Assembly: GCA_034435375.1 (NCBI GenBank)
Contig: DAOTXR010000059.1
Coordinates: 1-29,525 of the forward strand
From: DAOTXR01 sp034435375
Lineage (GTDB): Bacteria > Chloroflexota > Anaerolineae > Aggregatilineales > UBA3940
Direction: 5' to 3'
Length of the DNA stretch: 29,525 nt
Both the position numbers and the translations under genes were made by a program. The number at the start of each line of letters is the position of its first letter. Positions within the stretch are counted from its first letter, which is position 1. The notes under the pieces are model-generated. The model had not been told where the DNA came from. It saw only the letters and a program-made list of their open reading frames with translations, and searched no databases. This document shows, in pieces, positions 21,225 to 28,528 of the stretch.

Positions 21225-21737
21225 GTGGCCAAACGTCTTGAGCGTCCCTTTGAGGGTCTGGCGGCCCTGCCCAACTTCCCGGTGATCCTGCTCACCTGCG
21301 GCGACAACGTGATGGCCGCCGTGTCCTTTCACTACTACTCGACGCGCCCGGTGTGTGTGCAGGTTGGCGTGCGAGTGGACAACCTGACCCACAAGCTGAT
21401 CGTCGAGAAGAAGGAGTACGGCGTCAACTTCCCAACCACAGCCATGATGCCCCTTGTCCGGCACGTGGGCGAGGTCTCCGGGCGAGTCGAGGACAAATGG
21501 GCAGCCACCGGTCTGACTCGACAGCCTGCCACGGTCATCAGCAGCGTGCTGGTCGCCGAATGCCCGCTCAATCTGGAGTGTCGTGTGGTGCATCAGGTCC
21601 AGTACGAGGGCAGCCATCGCTGGTTCATTGGCCAGGTCGAGGCGGTCCACATCGATGAGAGCTACAATCCCGACCACGCGCTGCTGTACTGGATGCAGGA
21701 GTTTCGCGCCGCCGGGCCGGTGCTGCTGAAGTATTGA
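21225..21737 (+). CDS. Flavin-reductase-like (FMN-binding split-barrel) protein
   Basis: A 170-residue protein starting with GTG at 21225 behind AGGGAGGG (21211-21218). The pattern PVILLTCGDNVMAAVSFHYYS, then RPVCVQVGV and HKLIVEKKEYGVNFPT, matches the flavin reductase-like domain, in which FMN sits in a split barrel; the C-terminal strands carry GQVEAVHID. It may reduce flavin with NAD(P)H or simply bind FMN; the substrate is unknown. An upstream ATG at 21195 is less likely because its codons overlap the ribosome site. The oxidoreductase gene follows after 77 bases on the same strand. Confidence 0.85.
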   Translation: MAKRLERPFEGLAALPNFPVILLTCGDNVMAAVSFHYYSTRPVCVQVGVRVDNLTHKLIVEKKEYGVNFPTTAMMPLVRHVGEVSGRVEDKWAATGLTRQPATVISSVLVAECPLNLECRVVHQVQYEGSHRWFIGQVEAVHIDESYNPDHALLYWMQEFRAAGPVLLKY

Positions 21738-21814
21738 CGGCTGAAGCTGATGGGGATCACGTTCGGAGGGTCTGTGGAGGCGGCGGCTGCCGCGCCTCTA
21801 CACAAGGAGAGTCG

Positions 21815-22879
21815 ATGCCCAGCCCCCCCTGGATGATCTACGGCGCGAACGGCTATACGGGCGTTCTGGTCGCCGAGGAGGCTGTGCGGCGCGGGCACAG
21901 GCCGCTGCTGGCCGGGCGCAGCGCCGGCAGGCTTGCTCCGCTGGCAGAGCGCCTGGGCTTGGACTATGTGGCCTTCTCCCTGGATGACGAGGCGGTGATC
22001 GCCCGCCGCCTGGCGGATGTGGCGCTGGTCTTCCACGCTGCCGGGCCGTTCACTCTGACCAGCGCGCCGATGGTGCGGGCCTGCCTGCTGTGCGGCGTTC
22101 ATTATGTCGACATTACGGGTGAGATCAACGTTTTCGAACACACCTTTGCTCACGACGAAGCTGCTCGCAAGCGGGGCATTCTGCTGATTTCCGGCCTGGG
22201 CTTCGATGTGATTGCCTCGGACTGCCTGGCAGCGCACGTAGCAGCGCGGGCGCCTGATGCGGTGGACCTGAGGATAGGGATCAGCGCCATTGGCCGCGCC
22301 AGCGTCGGCACCACCCGCTCCCTGCTTGAGATTCTGGCCAGAGGCGGGTGGGTGCGCCGGAATGGGGTGCTGCGTCCTGTGCTGATCGGGTGGGACGTGC
22401 GGAAGGTGCGCTTCCCCCACGGCGAGCGGACTGCGCTGGCCATTCCGTGGGGCGATCTCTCGACGGCGTACCGCACGACCGGCATCCCCAACATCACCAC
22501 CTACTTTGCCTACCCCCCTGAGCTGATTCGGCTGGCGCGGGTGATGGCGTTGCCGGGGCAGGCGGCGTTGTCGATCCGGCCAGTGCGGAGGCTGTTCCAG
22601 CGCCTTGTCGGCTGGACGGTGCGCAACCCCGAGGCAGCCTTCCGCCAGCGCGCCCGCTCGTACCTATGGGCGCGCGCCGCCGACCCAGAGGGCCGCGCTG
22701 CCGAAGCCTGGCTTGAGACGGTGGAGGCCTACACCTTCACAGCGCTGGCCGGGGTGCGGGCCGTCGAGCGGCTGCTCAGCGCGTCACCGGTCGGGGCGCT
22801 GTCGCCGGCGCAGGCGCTCGGCGCGGATTTCGTGTTGGACATTGAAGGCAGCCGGCGGCATGACTCGCTGCCCGAATGA
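21815..22879 (+). CDS. Saccharopine dehydrogenase-like oxidoreductase
   Basis: A 354-residue protein with an N-terminal Rossmann fold, YGANGYTG (9-16), of the saccharopine dehydrogenase NADP-binding type, followed by AGRS (33-36) and the HAAGPF segment. GVHYVDITGE is characteristic of the trans-acting enoyl reductase-like members of this family. These act on lipids or remain uncharacterised; true lysine metabolism is unlikely. The start at 21815 is chosen for AAGGAGA (21804-21810). The gene ends in front of a strong hairpin shared with the convergent Ser/Thr kinase. Confidence 0.85.
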   Translation: MPSPPWMIYGANGYTGVLVAEEAVRRGHRPLLAGRSAGRLAPLAERLGLDYVAFSLDDEAVIARRLADVALVFHAAGPFTLTSAPMVRACLLCGVHYVDITGEINVFEHTFAHDEAARKRGILLISGLGFDVIASDCLAAHVAARAPDAVDLRIGISAIGRASVGTTRSLLEILARGGWVRRNGVLRPVLIGWDVRKVRFPHGERTALAIPWGDLSTAYRTTGIPNITTYFAYPPELIRLARVMALPGQAALSIRPVRRLFQRLVGWTVRNPEAAFRQRARSYLWARAADPEGRAAEAWLETVEAYTFTALAGVRAVERLLSASPVGALSPAQALGADFVLDIEGSRRHDSLPE

Positions 22880-22881
22880 CA

Positions 22882-22906
22882 AGGCGGTCGCCTGACGCGA
22901 CCGCCT
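22882..22906. terminator. Bidirectional hairpin between convergent genes
   Basis: AGGCGGTCGC/GCGACCGCCT (22882-22891/22897-22906) with a 5-nt loop, 2 bases after the plus-strand stop and 22 bases from the minus-strand stop. It is very stable, but T-runs on either side are poor. Confidence 0.6.
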
Positions 22907-22928
22907 CGTTGCACTCATGTTTCGCCTC

Positions 22929-24716
22929 TCACGATCCGACTACGCTGCCCTGCACGATCAACTCGTAGCGATATACGGCCCCAGGAGCTATAGAGATAAA
23001 TGTCAGGTCAAAAGGGGACGATTCGCCGGGAGCAAGGGTGTCCCTGGTACAGAAGGTGTACTCGGCCCCTAGCATAGTCCCCTGGGCATCGAACACCGAG
23101 GCCACGACCCGAATAAACTGGGCTGTCACCTGGCCGGTATTGCGCACTTCACCCTCGATGGTGTATCCCAAAAACTCTTGGGGCGCAGCGGTCACGTTGG
23201 TCACCTCGAAGGCTTCGGTGGTCTGGTAGTAGTTGGTTGCGTCGCCCTGGGAAAAGACCTCGTATTCCTGCCATCCCGGCGCACCGTCGGCAAACAGCAC
23301 CACAAATGGCGCTGTCTCCCCGCTCAGCAGATCGTTGAGCATCACATAGCCGGTCTCGGTCCCCACCATGCCGCCCTGGCCGTCGCGCAGTGTGATGGTG
23401 ACGCTGACCGACTCGAGCGCGGCGTTGCCGGTATTGTGCGCCTGCCCCACAAACCACAGCGCCCCGGTCGAGGTGGTGAAGAAGTTCAGAGCCACGATCT
23501 CCAGGGTATCGTTGGTCTGCACTGTTCCCCCTTGCGGCGTGAAGGGGACCACAGGAACCGTGGTTTCGGGCGTCTGTCCGGGAGTGGATATATTCACCTG
23601 GCTAGCCGGGGCGGACGGCGAACCCCCGCCCCCGGTGAAGCTGAGCAGGTTGCCTGCCAGACTGTTCAGCGAGATCAGGCCAACGATCAGGCCGCCGCAC
23701 ACCACGATCAGGAGGATGGCAGCCACGGCTATCCACACGCCCGGTCGGCCTCGACGCCCGGTGCGGGCCTGCGACGTCGAGGGGTGAGCGGAGGAGACCC
23801 GTGCGGGCGCGGCCTGGGGTGCTGGGACCGCCGGTAGAGTGCTGGCAGCGGTATCCGGCTGCGGAGCGGTCTCTGCCGGAACCTCTGCAAAGCCGGCTGC
23901 GGCCCGGCGCAGGGCGGCAGCCAGTGCTCCGGCGCTCTGATAGCGCTTGTCTGGCGACTTGGCCATGGCCCGGCTGACCACCTGCTGCACGGCGGCGGGC
24001 AAGTCGGGGCGCAGCACGCACACATCGGGCACCGGGTTGTTGATGTGGGCCATCAACTGCCCAATCGGCGTGGGGGAGTCGAACGGAAGCTGGCCCGTCA
24101 GCATCTCAAACAGCGTCACGCCCAGAGCATACAAGTCCACGCTGCGCGTCACTTCGCTGCCGGCGGCCATCTCTGGCGCGATGTAGGCGGGCGTCCCCAC
24201 GATCCCGCTGCCGGTGAGCTGCACGGTGGCGTCGGCCACCTTGGCAATGCCAAAATCGGCCAGGTAGGCGTTGCCCTGTGCATCGAGCAACACGTTGGAC
24301 GGCTTAAAGTCGCGGTGAACGATGCCACGGTCGTGGGCGTAGTCAAGCGCACTGGCGATCTGCTCAACTAGCTGCACCACCCGATCAAGCGGCAGCCCCC
24401 GCCCAGAGGCCCGGATGGCTTCAGACAGCGTGCCAGTTGGCATGTAGGCCATCACAATGTACGGCTGGCCGTCCTGCTCGCCATAATCGTGCACGGCCAG
24501 GATGTGAGGGTGCTGAAGGTGGGCGATGACCTTGACCTCGCGGTTGAAGCGCTCCAGAAAGGTGGGGTCCTGCGAGAATTGCCTGGGCAAGACCTTGATC
24601 GCAACCTCACGTCCGATGGAAGGCTGGATGGCGCGATAGACGTTCGCCATGCCGCCGTGTCCGATCTCAGCCGTGATCTCGTAGGGTCCGAACTTGTGGC
24701 CTACTAGGTCTGACAT
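22929..24716 (-). CDS. Transmembrane Ser/Thr protein kinase with extracellular FxLYD-like domains
   Basis: A 595-residue PknB-type kinase. The kinase domain (1-270) has the P-loop GHGGMANVY (19-27), K41 in VAIKVL, the catalytic HRD-F-KPSN (135-141), the Mg-binding ADFG (153-156), GTPAYIAPE (174-182) and SVDLYALGV. All catalytic residues are kept; HRDFKPSN replaces the usual HRDLKPSN. A Pro/Ala-rich linker leads to a transmembrane helix (327-349). Outside are two similar beta domains (about 400-490 and 513-590) with the LW-FVGQAHNTGNAALESV and IEGEVRNTGQVTA-type pattern of FxLYD domains. They may sense an envelope ligand; this is inference. The start at 24716 is chosen for GGGAG seven bases upstream and because residues begin the kinase fold directly. 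Monocistronic. Confidence 0.93.
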   Translation of the reverse strand: MSDLVGHKFGPYEITAEIGHGGMANVYRAIQPSIGREVAIKVLPRQFSQDPTFLERFNREVKVIAHLQHPHILAVHDYGEQDGQPYIVMAYMPTGTLSEAIRASGRGLPLDRVVQLVEQIASALDYAHDRGIVHRDFKPSNVLLDAQGNAYLADFGIAKVADATVQLTGSGIVGTPAYIAPEMAAGSEVTRSVDLYALGVTLFEMLTGQLPFDSPTPIGQLMAHINNPVPDVCVLRPDLPAAVQQVVSRAMAKSPDKRYQSAGALAAALRRAAAGFAEVPAETAPQPDTAASTLPAVPAPQAAPARVSSAHPSTSQARTGRRGRPGVWIAVAAILLIVVCGGLIVGLISLNSLAGNLLSFTGGGGSPSAPASQVNISTPGQTPETTVPVVPFTPQGGTVQTNDTLEIVALNFFTTSTGALWFVGQAHNTGNAALESVSVTITLRDGQGGMVGTETGYVMLNDLLSGETAPFVVLFADGAPGWQEYEVFSQGDATNYYQTTEAFEVTNVTAAPQEFLGYTIEGEVRNTGQVTAQFIRVVASVFDAQGTMLGAEYTFCTRDTLAPGESSPFDLTFISIAPGAVYRYELIVQGSVVGS

Positions 24717-24743
24717 AGGTGACTCCCGTTGGTGGTTTCCTCG

Positions 24744-24759
24744 GCCCTGGTGCCAGGGC
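24744..24759. promoter_or_regulatory. 16-bp palindrome GCCCTGG-TG-CCAGGGC at the kinase start site
   Basis: Perfect 7-bp arms around 2 bases. It lies 3 bases downstream of the minus-strand -10, covering the expected transcription start. It may be an operator of the kinase gene or a hairpin at the 5' end of its mRNA. Confidence 0.55.
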
Positions 24760-24761
24760 AT

Positions 24762-24767
24762 ATTATA
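24762..24767 (-). promoter_or_regulatory. -10 element of the Ser/Thr kinase gene
   Basis: A perfect TATAAT on the minus strand, 46 bases before the start codon. The -35 region is weak. Confidence 0.5.
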
Positions 24768-24938
24768 CACAAGGATGATGGCCGTGCGCTGGCGACTTTG
24801 AGGAGCGCGGCAGGGGCATTGCCTCGACATGCTGTGCACAGCCTCGCTCCCGCCCAACCCGCGGGCGCTCGGCGTGCTCCGCCGCTTGAGCGGTATGGTG
24901 AGTATAAGCGCCGCGTGAGAAGGGATAACCTAACGCGC

Positions 24939-24944
24939 TATACT
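24939..24944 (+). promoter_or_regulatory. -10 element of the DCC-family gene (leaderless start)
   Basis: TATACT ends 7 bases before the ATG at 24952, so the transcript should begin at or next to the start codon. The -35 region is weak. The small palindrome CCGCT-TG-AGCGG (24882-24893) lies upstream. Confidence 0.5.
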
Positions 24945-24951
24945 CAGGGGG

Positions 24952-25371
24952 ATGGTCGATCAAGAGGAGTTTTCTGCCACCCTGATCTATGACGGCGCGT
25001 GCGGGCTGTGCACCGCTGCTGCACGGTGGGTCGCCCGGCGTGACGCTGCTCGCCGGCTGCGCCTTGTCCCTTACCAGTCGGCCCACCTCCCCTCCCTTGC
25101 TCCCCACCTCACCAGCGAGGCGTGCCGCCGCGCTGTCCAGTGGGTCCACATGGATGGCCGACACTGCTCCGGGGCGCAGGCGGTGTTCGAGGCGTTGCGC
25201 AGCCTGCCGGGGGTGTGGGGCGTGATTGGAGTGGTGGGGACAATCCCGGCAGTCGGGCTGCTGGCCGAGCCGGTCTACCGGCTGGCGGCGGCCCACCGAT
25301 CACGCCTGTCACGTTGGCTGGGCCTGACGGCATGCGCCTTTCCAGCGACCGAGGACTCCTGGCCCCGATAG
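24952..25371 (+). CDS. DCC-family thiol-disulfide oxidoreductase-like protein (DUF393)
   Basis: A 139-residue protein beginning with IYDGACGLC (12-20), the DGxCxxC signature that gives the DCC family its name. The rest, with LVPYQS, an AVQWVHMDG segment and the hydrophobic region near 90-105, fits the family, which is distantly thioredoxin-like. The precise reaction is not established. The -10 box stands so close to the ATG that translation is probably leaderless; the G-run before ATG is too close to act as a normal ribosome site. It is divergent from the Ser/Thr kinase. Confidence 0.88.
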   Translation: MVDQEEFSATLIYDGACGLCTAAARWVARRDAARRLRLVPYQSAHLPSLAPHLTSEACRRAVQWVHMDGRHCSGAQAVFEALRSLPGVWGVIGVVGTIPAVGLLAEPVYRLAAAHRSRLSRWLGLTACAFPATEDSWPR

Positions 25372-25405
25372 CCTCCTCAGACCTGCCTATCCCGTAAGCA
25401 TCTCG

Positions 25406-25433
25406 TTTCAAAATGTCCCTGGCGCGATAAAAT
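25406..25433 (+). promoter_or_regulatory. Putative promoter of the hpt gene
   Basis: TTTCAA (25406-25411), a 16-bp spacer and TAAAAT (25428-25433), 41 bases before the start codon. Confidence 0.4.
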
Positions 25434-25474
25434 AGTAGCCCTCGCTGTACATCTCTGGCGTGAGAGGAACTCCC

Positions 25475-26023
25475 ATGGTTATCCCCGACGGCGTTGAGCG
25501 TGTGCTGTTTGACGATCAGACCATCCGGCGGCGTGTGGACGAACTAGCTGGGCACATCAGCGCCGATTACAAAGACGAGGATGAGCTGGTCCTGGTCGGC
25601 GTGCTGAAAGGAGCCTTTATTTTCCTGGCCGACCTATCCCGCGCCCTCACGATTCGCCACCACGTCGATTTCATCGCCCTGGCCAGTTACGACACGGGGG
25701 CGACCAGCGGCACCGTGCGCCTGATCATGGATGCCCGCACTCCGCTCGACGGGCGGCACGTGTTGATCGTGGAGGACATCCTCGATACCGGCCACACGCT
25801 GAACTATCTGGTCCGCAACTTCCGGGCGCGCAATCCAGCCTCGCTGCGGACGTGTGTTTTGCTGCGCAAGAAGGAGCGTGAGGAGGTGGCCGTACAGGCC
25901 GACTATCTCGGCTTTGACATTCCAAACGTGTGGGTGGTCGGGTACGGGCTGGACTTTGTCGACAAGTATCGTACGCTGCCCTACATCGCAGCGCTCAAAC
26001 GCGAGACCTATACGAGGCGGTAA
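25475..26023 (+). CDS. hpt: Hypoxanthine phosphoribosyltransferase
   Basis: A 182-residue purine salvage enzyme that converts hypoxanthine (and usually guanine) with PRPP to IMP (GMP). The PRPP-binding motif is VLIVEDILDTGHTL (96-109). The early VGVLKGAFIFLADL (41-54), the flexible loop ASYDTGATSG (70-79) and the C-terminal VGYGLDFVDKYR (155-166) are all typical. The ATG at 25475 is preferred over an in-frame GTG 15 bases earlier because GAGAGGA (25462-25468) is well placed for it. It acts in the cytoplasm as a homo-oligomer in known members. The downstream gene is convergent, 29 bases away. Confidence 0.95.
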   Translation: MVIPDGVERVLFDDQTIRRRVDELAGHISADYKDEDELVLVGVLKGAFIFLADLSRALTIRHHVDFIALASYDTGATSGTVRLIMDARTPLDGRHVLIVEDILDTGHTLNYLVRNFRARNPASLRTCVLLRKKEREEVAVQADYLGFDIPNVWVVGYGLDFVDKYRTLPYIAALKRETYTRR

Positions 26024-26052
26024 GGCGCTTCTCTGAAGCCGGTCGGAGGCGT

Positions 26053-26502
26053 TCACGCCGTGTGCGGCAGGCGGATGCCCCGCGGTTCGCCGAAGTCGCG
26101 CTCGATCAGTCCGACCCGCTCAAGCTGCCGTAGATGGTGGCGGGCAGCCGTGGGGCTGCTCCACCCGAAGGCGGCCTGCATCTCACGCAGGGTGGGGGCG
26201 TAGCCGTACTGCCGGAGGTATCGCCTCAGGTACTCATAGAGCGCAGCGGCAGCCTCTCCCACCTGGCGCAGCAGGTCGCGCTCCACCTGGCGGATGATCA
26301 GTGCATCCTGATGTTGAGGGGGCTGCTCGGCTGCCTGACGCTTCTCGTCCAGATAGTAGGCAAAGATGCGCGAGTCGCACACCTCGCAGTACAGCAGCGC
26401 CCGGTCGTGGCTGCGATAGGCCACCACCGACCGGTTCCCGCATTTGCCGCAGATCACAGGCAGGGGATACTTGCTGCCTGGCTTTTTCTCACTGCGTCCC
26501 AT
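26053..26502 (-). CDS. Zinc-ribbon protein with LexA-like winged helix
   Basis: A 149-residue probable transcription factor. Residues 15-45 hold a four-cysteine zinc ribbon (CGKC 18-21, CEVC 39-42). Residues 85-145 match the LexA DNA-binding domain closely: YGYAPTLREMQAAFGWSSP, then AARHHLRQLERVGLIERD and PRGIRLP. The C-terminal peptidase domain with the Ser-Lys dyad of true LexA is missing, so it cannot self-cleave and is not a classical SOS repressor. The start at 26502 is chosen for GGTGGAAGGG upstream. It is divergent from the unknown gene at 26602 and may control it; this is inference. Confidence 0.85.
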   Translation of the reverse strand: MGRSEKKPGSKYPLPVICGKCGNRSVVAYRSHDRALLYCEVCDSRIFAYYLDEKRQAAEQPPQHQDALIIRQVERDLLRQVGEAAAALYEYLRRYLRQYGYAPTLREMQAAFGWSSPTAARHHLRQLERVGLIERDFGEPRGIRLPHTA

Positions 26503-26540
26503 GATGCCCTTCCACCTGATCTGGCATTCGCGTTTCCCCT

Positions 26541-26569
26541 TTGCATCTGGCCGATCATTCCCGTACAAT
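26541..26569 (+). promoter_or_regulatory. Promoter of the unknown gene at 26602
   Basis: TTGCAT (26541-26546), a 17-bp spacer and TACAAT (26564-26569). It lies in the 99-base divergent gap next to the LexA-like gene. Confidence 0.6.
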
Positions 26570-26601
26570 AACGTCAGCACTACACAGGGATGGTGACAGC
26601 T

Positions 26602-27483
26602 ATGGCGTCGGAACCAGCATTTCCACCTGAAGATCGCATCCAATCGCTGGCCAACATCCTCAGCCTGGTGGCGATTGTGGGTGGCATGGACAAGGCCGCC
26701 GTCCAGCGCGTGCTGATCACGCTGGGTTCCAACCTGATCAACGTTCCTGGCCCGATGCACATCAGCGCTGAGCTGGCGTCGCAACTGCTCACGCAGATCG
26801 CGCATGAACAGGGCGATCAGGCGGTCTTCCGCATCGCCAGCGACATGAACTTCGTCGCTCAGGCCTGGAAGCCGGTCCTCGATGAGTATCTGACCGACGA
26901 CCCCCACCGCGTGCTGCCCTACGCCGAGATCGTCTTTGCGCTGTTTAACTACAGCGGCATGACGCTGCATGATTACGGCGCATTCGACCGCTTTGGCGGG
27001 CCGGACTTCGTGCTCCCCATGGCTCAGCTCACAGCAGCGCTCAAAACCTATCCCGTGCCGCACACCGGTCTGGTGTGGGAGATGGTCGGGTTTCAGGATC
27101 CACCCGATCAGGCCATGGTGGCCAGCGAGGCGGGCACGCTGTTTCTGTTCAAGGCGGCCTCGTCGAGCATCGACCTGCGCTTTTCCGAGCTGGAGCGCGA
27201 CAGCGTGGAAAGCTCGCGGCGTGAGCACGATGTACGCCTCGACGCCCCGCTGTTTGCCGCCTTCGTGTCGGGCCTGCTGGGCGATATGCTGTACTGGGCA
27301 GCGCGGCTGCGGGCCAATGCCGTGACCGGTCAGCAGGTGTGGCGGCGGCTGAAAGCGCTGCTGTTCCCCTCGGTCGAAGCGATGCCTGGCGTAGCGCCGG
27401 CCCCTGTGCCCGGCGCGGCGGCAGGCCCCGCCCCCGACTCGCCCGCTTCGCCCGAAACAGGCAATTCTCCTAGCACTCCCTGA
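26602..27483 (+). CDS. Soluble protein of unknown function (293 aa)
   Basis: No family recognised. The protein is mainly helical at the N-terminus (SLANILSLVAIVGGMDKAA), has mixed segments in the middle (FDRFGGPDFVLPM; GLVWEMVGFQDPPDQAM), and ends in a 45-residue Pro/Ala-rich disordered tail. There is no signal peptide, membrane helix or cysteine pattern. ATG at 26602 is preferred over ATG at 26590 because GGGATGGTGA sits at a normal distance from it, while the upstream codon has no room for a ribosome site. The gene has a good promoter and stands divergent from the LexA-like gene, which may regulate it. Confidence 0.75.
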   Translation: MASEPAFPPEDRIQSLANILSLVAIVGGMDKAAVQRVLITLGSNLINVPGPMHISAELASQLLTQIAHEQGDQAVFRIASDMNFVAQAWKPVLDEYLTDDPHRVLPYAEIVFALFNYSGMTLHDYGAFDRFGGPDFVLPMAQLTAALKTYPVPHTGLVWEMVGFQDPPDQAMVASEAGTLFLFKAASSSIDLRFSELERDSVESSRREHDVRLDAPLFAAFVSGLLGDMLYWAARLRANAVTGQQVWRRLKALLFPSVEAMPGVAPAPVPGAAAGPAPDSPASPETGNSPSTP

Positions 27484-27561
27484 GAGTTGCACACCTCACA
27501 CTAGCACGCCTGCGGGGGGCATGTCAATACAGGCCGCGTCGGAATACGGTTGAGAAGGTAT

Positions 27562-27577
27562 TAGAACTTTTGTTCTA
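27562..27577. repeat. Palindrome TAGAAC-TTTT-GTTCTA (GAAC-N4-GTTC core)
   Basis: Perfect 6-bp arms around 4 T. The core equals the GAAC-N4-GTTC consensus of Gram-positive LexA (DinR) sites. It lies between two convergent gene ends, so it is not at a promoter; a weak hairpin terminator is an alternative reading. Confidence 0.4.
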
Positions 27578-27598
27578 TGTGTGGCTGGGAGACAATCT

Positions 27599-27967
27599 TC
27601 ACTCCCCCTCGGCCTCCTTCATTCCGATCCAGATCGCGCCGTCTTCCACCTTGACGGGATATGTCGGCAGCACCTTCTCGCGCGACACCTTGCCCAACAG
27701 TGGCCCAACGACCGGCGGCCACGGCGCCCAGGCTTTCACATCGCCGGTCTGCAAGTCGAAGGCGCTGCGGTGCCACGGGCAGTGAATTGCGCCTTCACCG
27801 TCCACACGGCCCAGTTGGAGCGGCAGCCGCATGTGCGGGCAGAGGCTGTCGGTTGCATACACCTCACCCTTGTGGCGGGTCAGCAGCACGTCCCTGCCGG
27901 CCACCGACACGATGGTTTTGGTCCCCTCCGGCACTCTGTCTTCGGTCAGTGTTTTGATCCAGTTCAT
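27599..27967 (-). CDS. Rieske [2Fe-2S] domain protein
   Basis: A 122-residue stand-alone Rieske ferredoxin-type protein. The cluster ligands are C43 and H45 (CPH) and C63 and H66 (CPWHRSAFD); the spacing fits the family. The mid-section GDVKAWAPWPP and the last strand (VKVEDGAIWIG) are typical of soluble NirD/ferredoxin-like members. It should carry electrons to an unidentified oxygenase or reductase in the cytoplasm. GAGGGAGGG precedes the ATG. The SRPBCC gene lies 93 bases upstream on the same strand; the three minus-strand genes at 27599-29467 may form one operon. Confidence 0.92.
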   Translation of the reverse strand: MNWIKTLTEDRVPEGTKTIVSVAGRDVLLTRHKGEVYATDSLCPHMRLPLQLGRVDGEGAIHCPWHRSAFDLQTGDVKAWAPWPPVVGPLLGKVSREKVLPTYPVKVEDGAIWIGMKEAEGE

Positions 27968-28060
27968 GGTTCCCTCCCTCGGCGAGTCGTGAACAGCCAG
28001 CGATAAGCAACAGACAGCGCGCGTCGTTGTGCCGAGTGCTACAGAGTGGGCGAAAGACCT

Positions 28061-28504
28061 CTAGGGCTGCTCCAACAGATGGCGTGTGCGCCAGGCGCGA
28101 TAGGCAAACAGCATGGGCAGCCCCACCCACATTGCCAGCGCCAGCACCCACCGACCTGGCTGATGGGGCAGGGTGGCCTCGATCTCATCGACCACCTCGG
28201 TTGTAGCCCGATCGACCTCTGTGAAGGTGTGGCGATGCTGCCAGCTGCCGAAAACCCCCTGCTCCTGCACATCGGTGAAGCCCTGCACCGATACGTCCTC
28301 GATGCGCGAGTCCCATCGAAGCGGCGCCGGCCCCATCCACAGGGTAAAGACCACGTGGTCGCCGTCCTTCAGCGGCTCCGGGGCGTGGTGAATCCGCATC
28401 GGAAACATGGGCGGCGTGAGGGCTTTCAGCGCCCATGCATGGCGGTGAAAGTCAGCGACGGCCTGCTGGGTGGCTTGTACCCGGAAGCGATGCTCGTATC
28501 TCAT
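28061..28504 (-). CDS. SRPBCC-family (START-like) protein with C-terminal hydrophobic helix
   Basis: A 147-residue protein. Residues 1-115 follow the SRPBCC/polyketide-cyclase-like pattern: RYEHRFRVQATQQAVADFH at the start, PLKDGDHVVFTLWMGPAPLRWDSRI in the middle, and FGSWQHRHTFTEV(DRATTEVVDEI) near the end. Residues 118-135 (GRWVLALAMWVGLPMLFAY) form a hydrophobic helix that may anchor it to the membrane. It lies 24 bases downstream of the TIGR01777-type epimerase gene. Fusions and neighbours of these two families are common, which supports a joint function on a small hydrophobic ligand. Confidence 0.85.
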   Translation of the reverse strand: MRYEHRFRVQATQQAVADFHRHAWALKALTPPMFPMRIHHAPEPLKDGDHVVFTLWMGPAPLRWDSRIEDVSVQGFTDVQEQGVFGSWQHRHTFTEVDRATTEVVDEIEATLPHQPGRWVLALAMWVGLPMLFAYRAWRTRHLLEQP

Positions 28505-28528
28505 GACGAGAGATGCCCTTCGGGGTCT

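Noticed and set aside
26503..27492. N-terminal extension of the LexA-like protein
   Set aside because: It is antisense to the unknown gene at 26602-27483, and the zinc ribbon starts right after the Met at 26502, which has a ribosome site.
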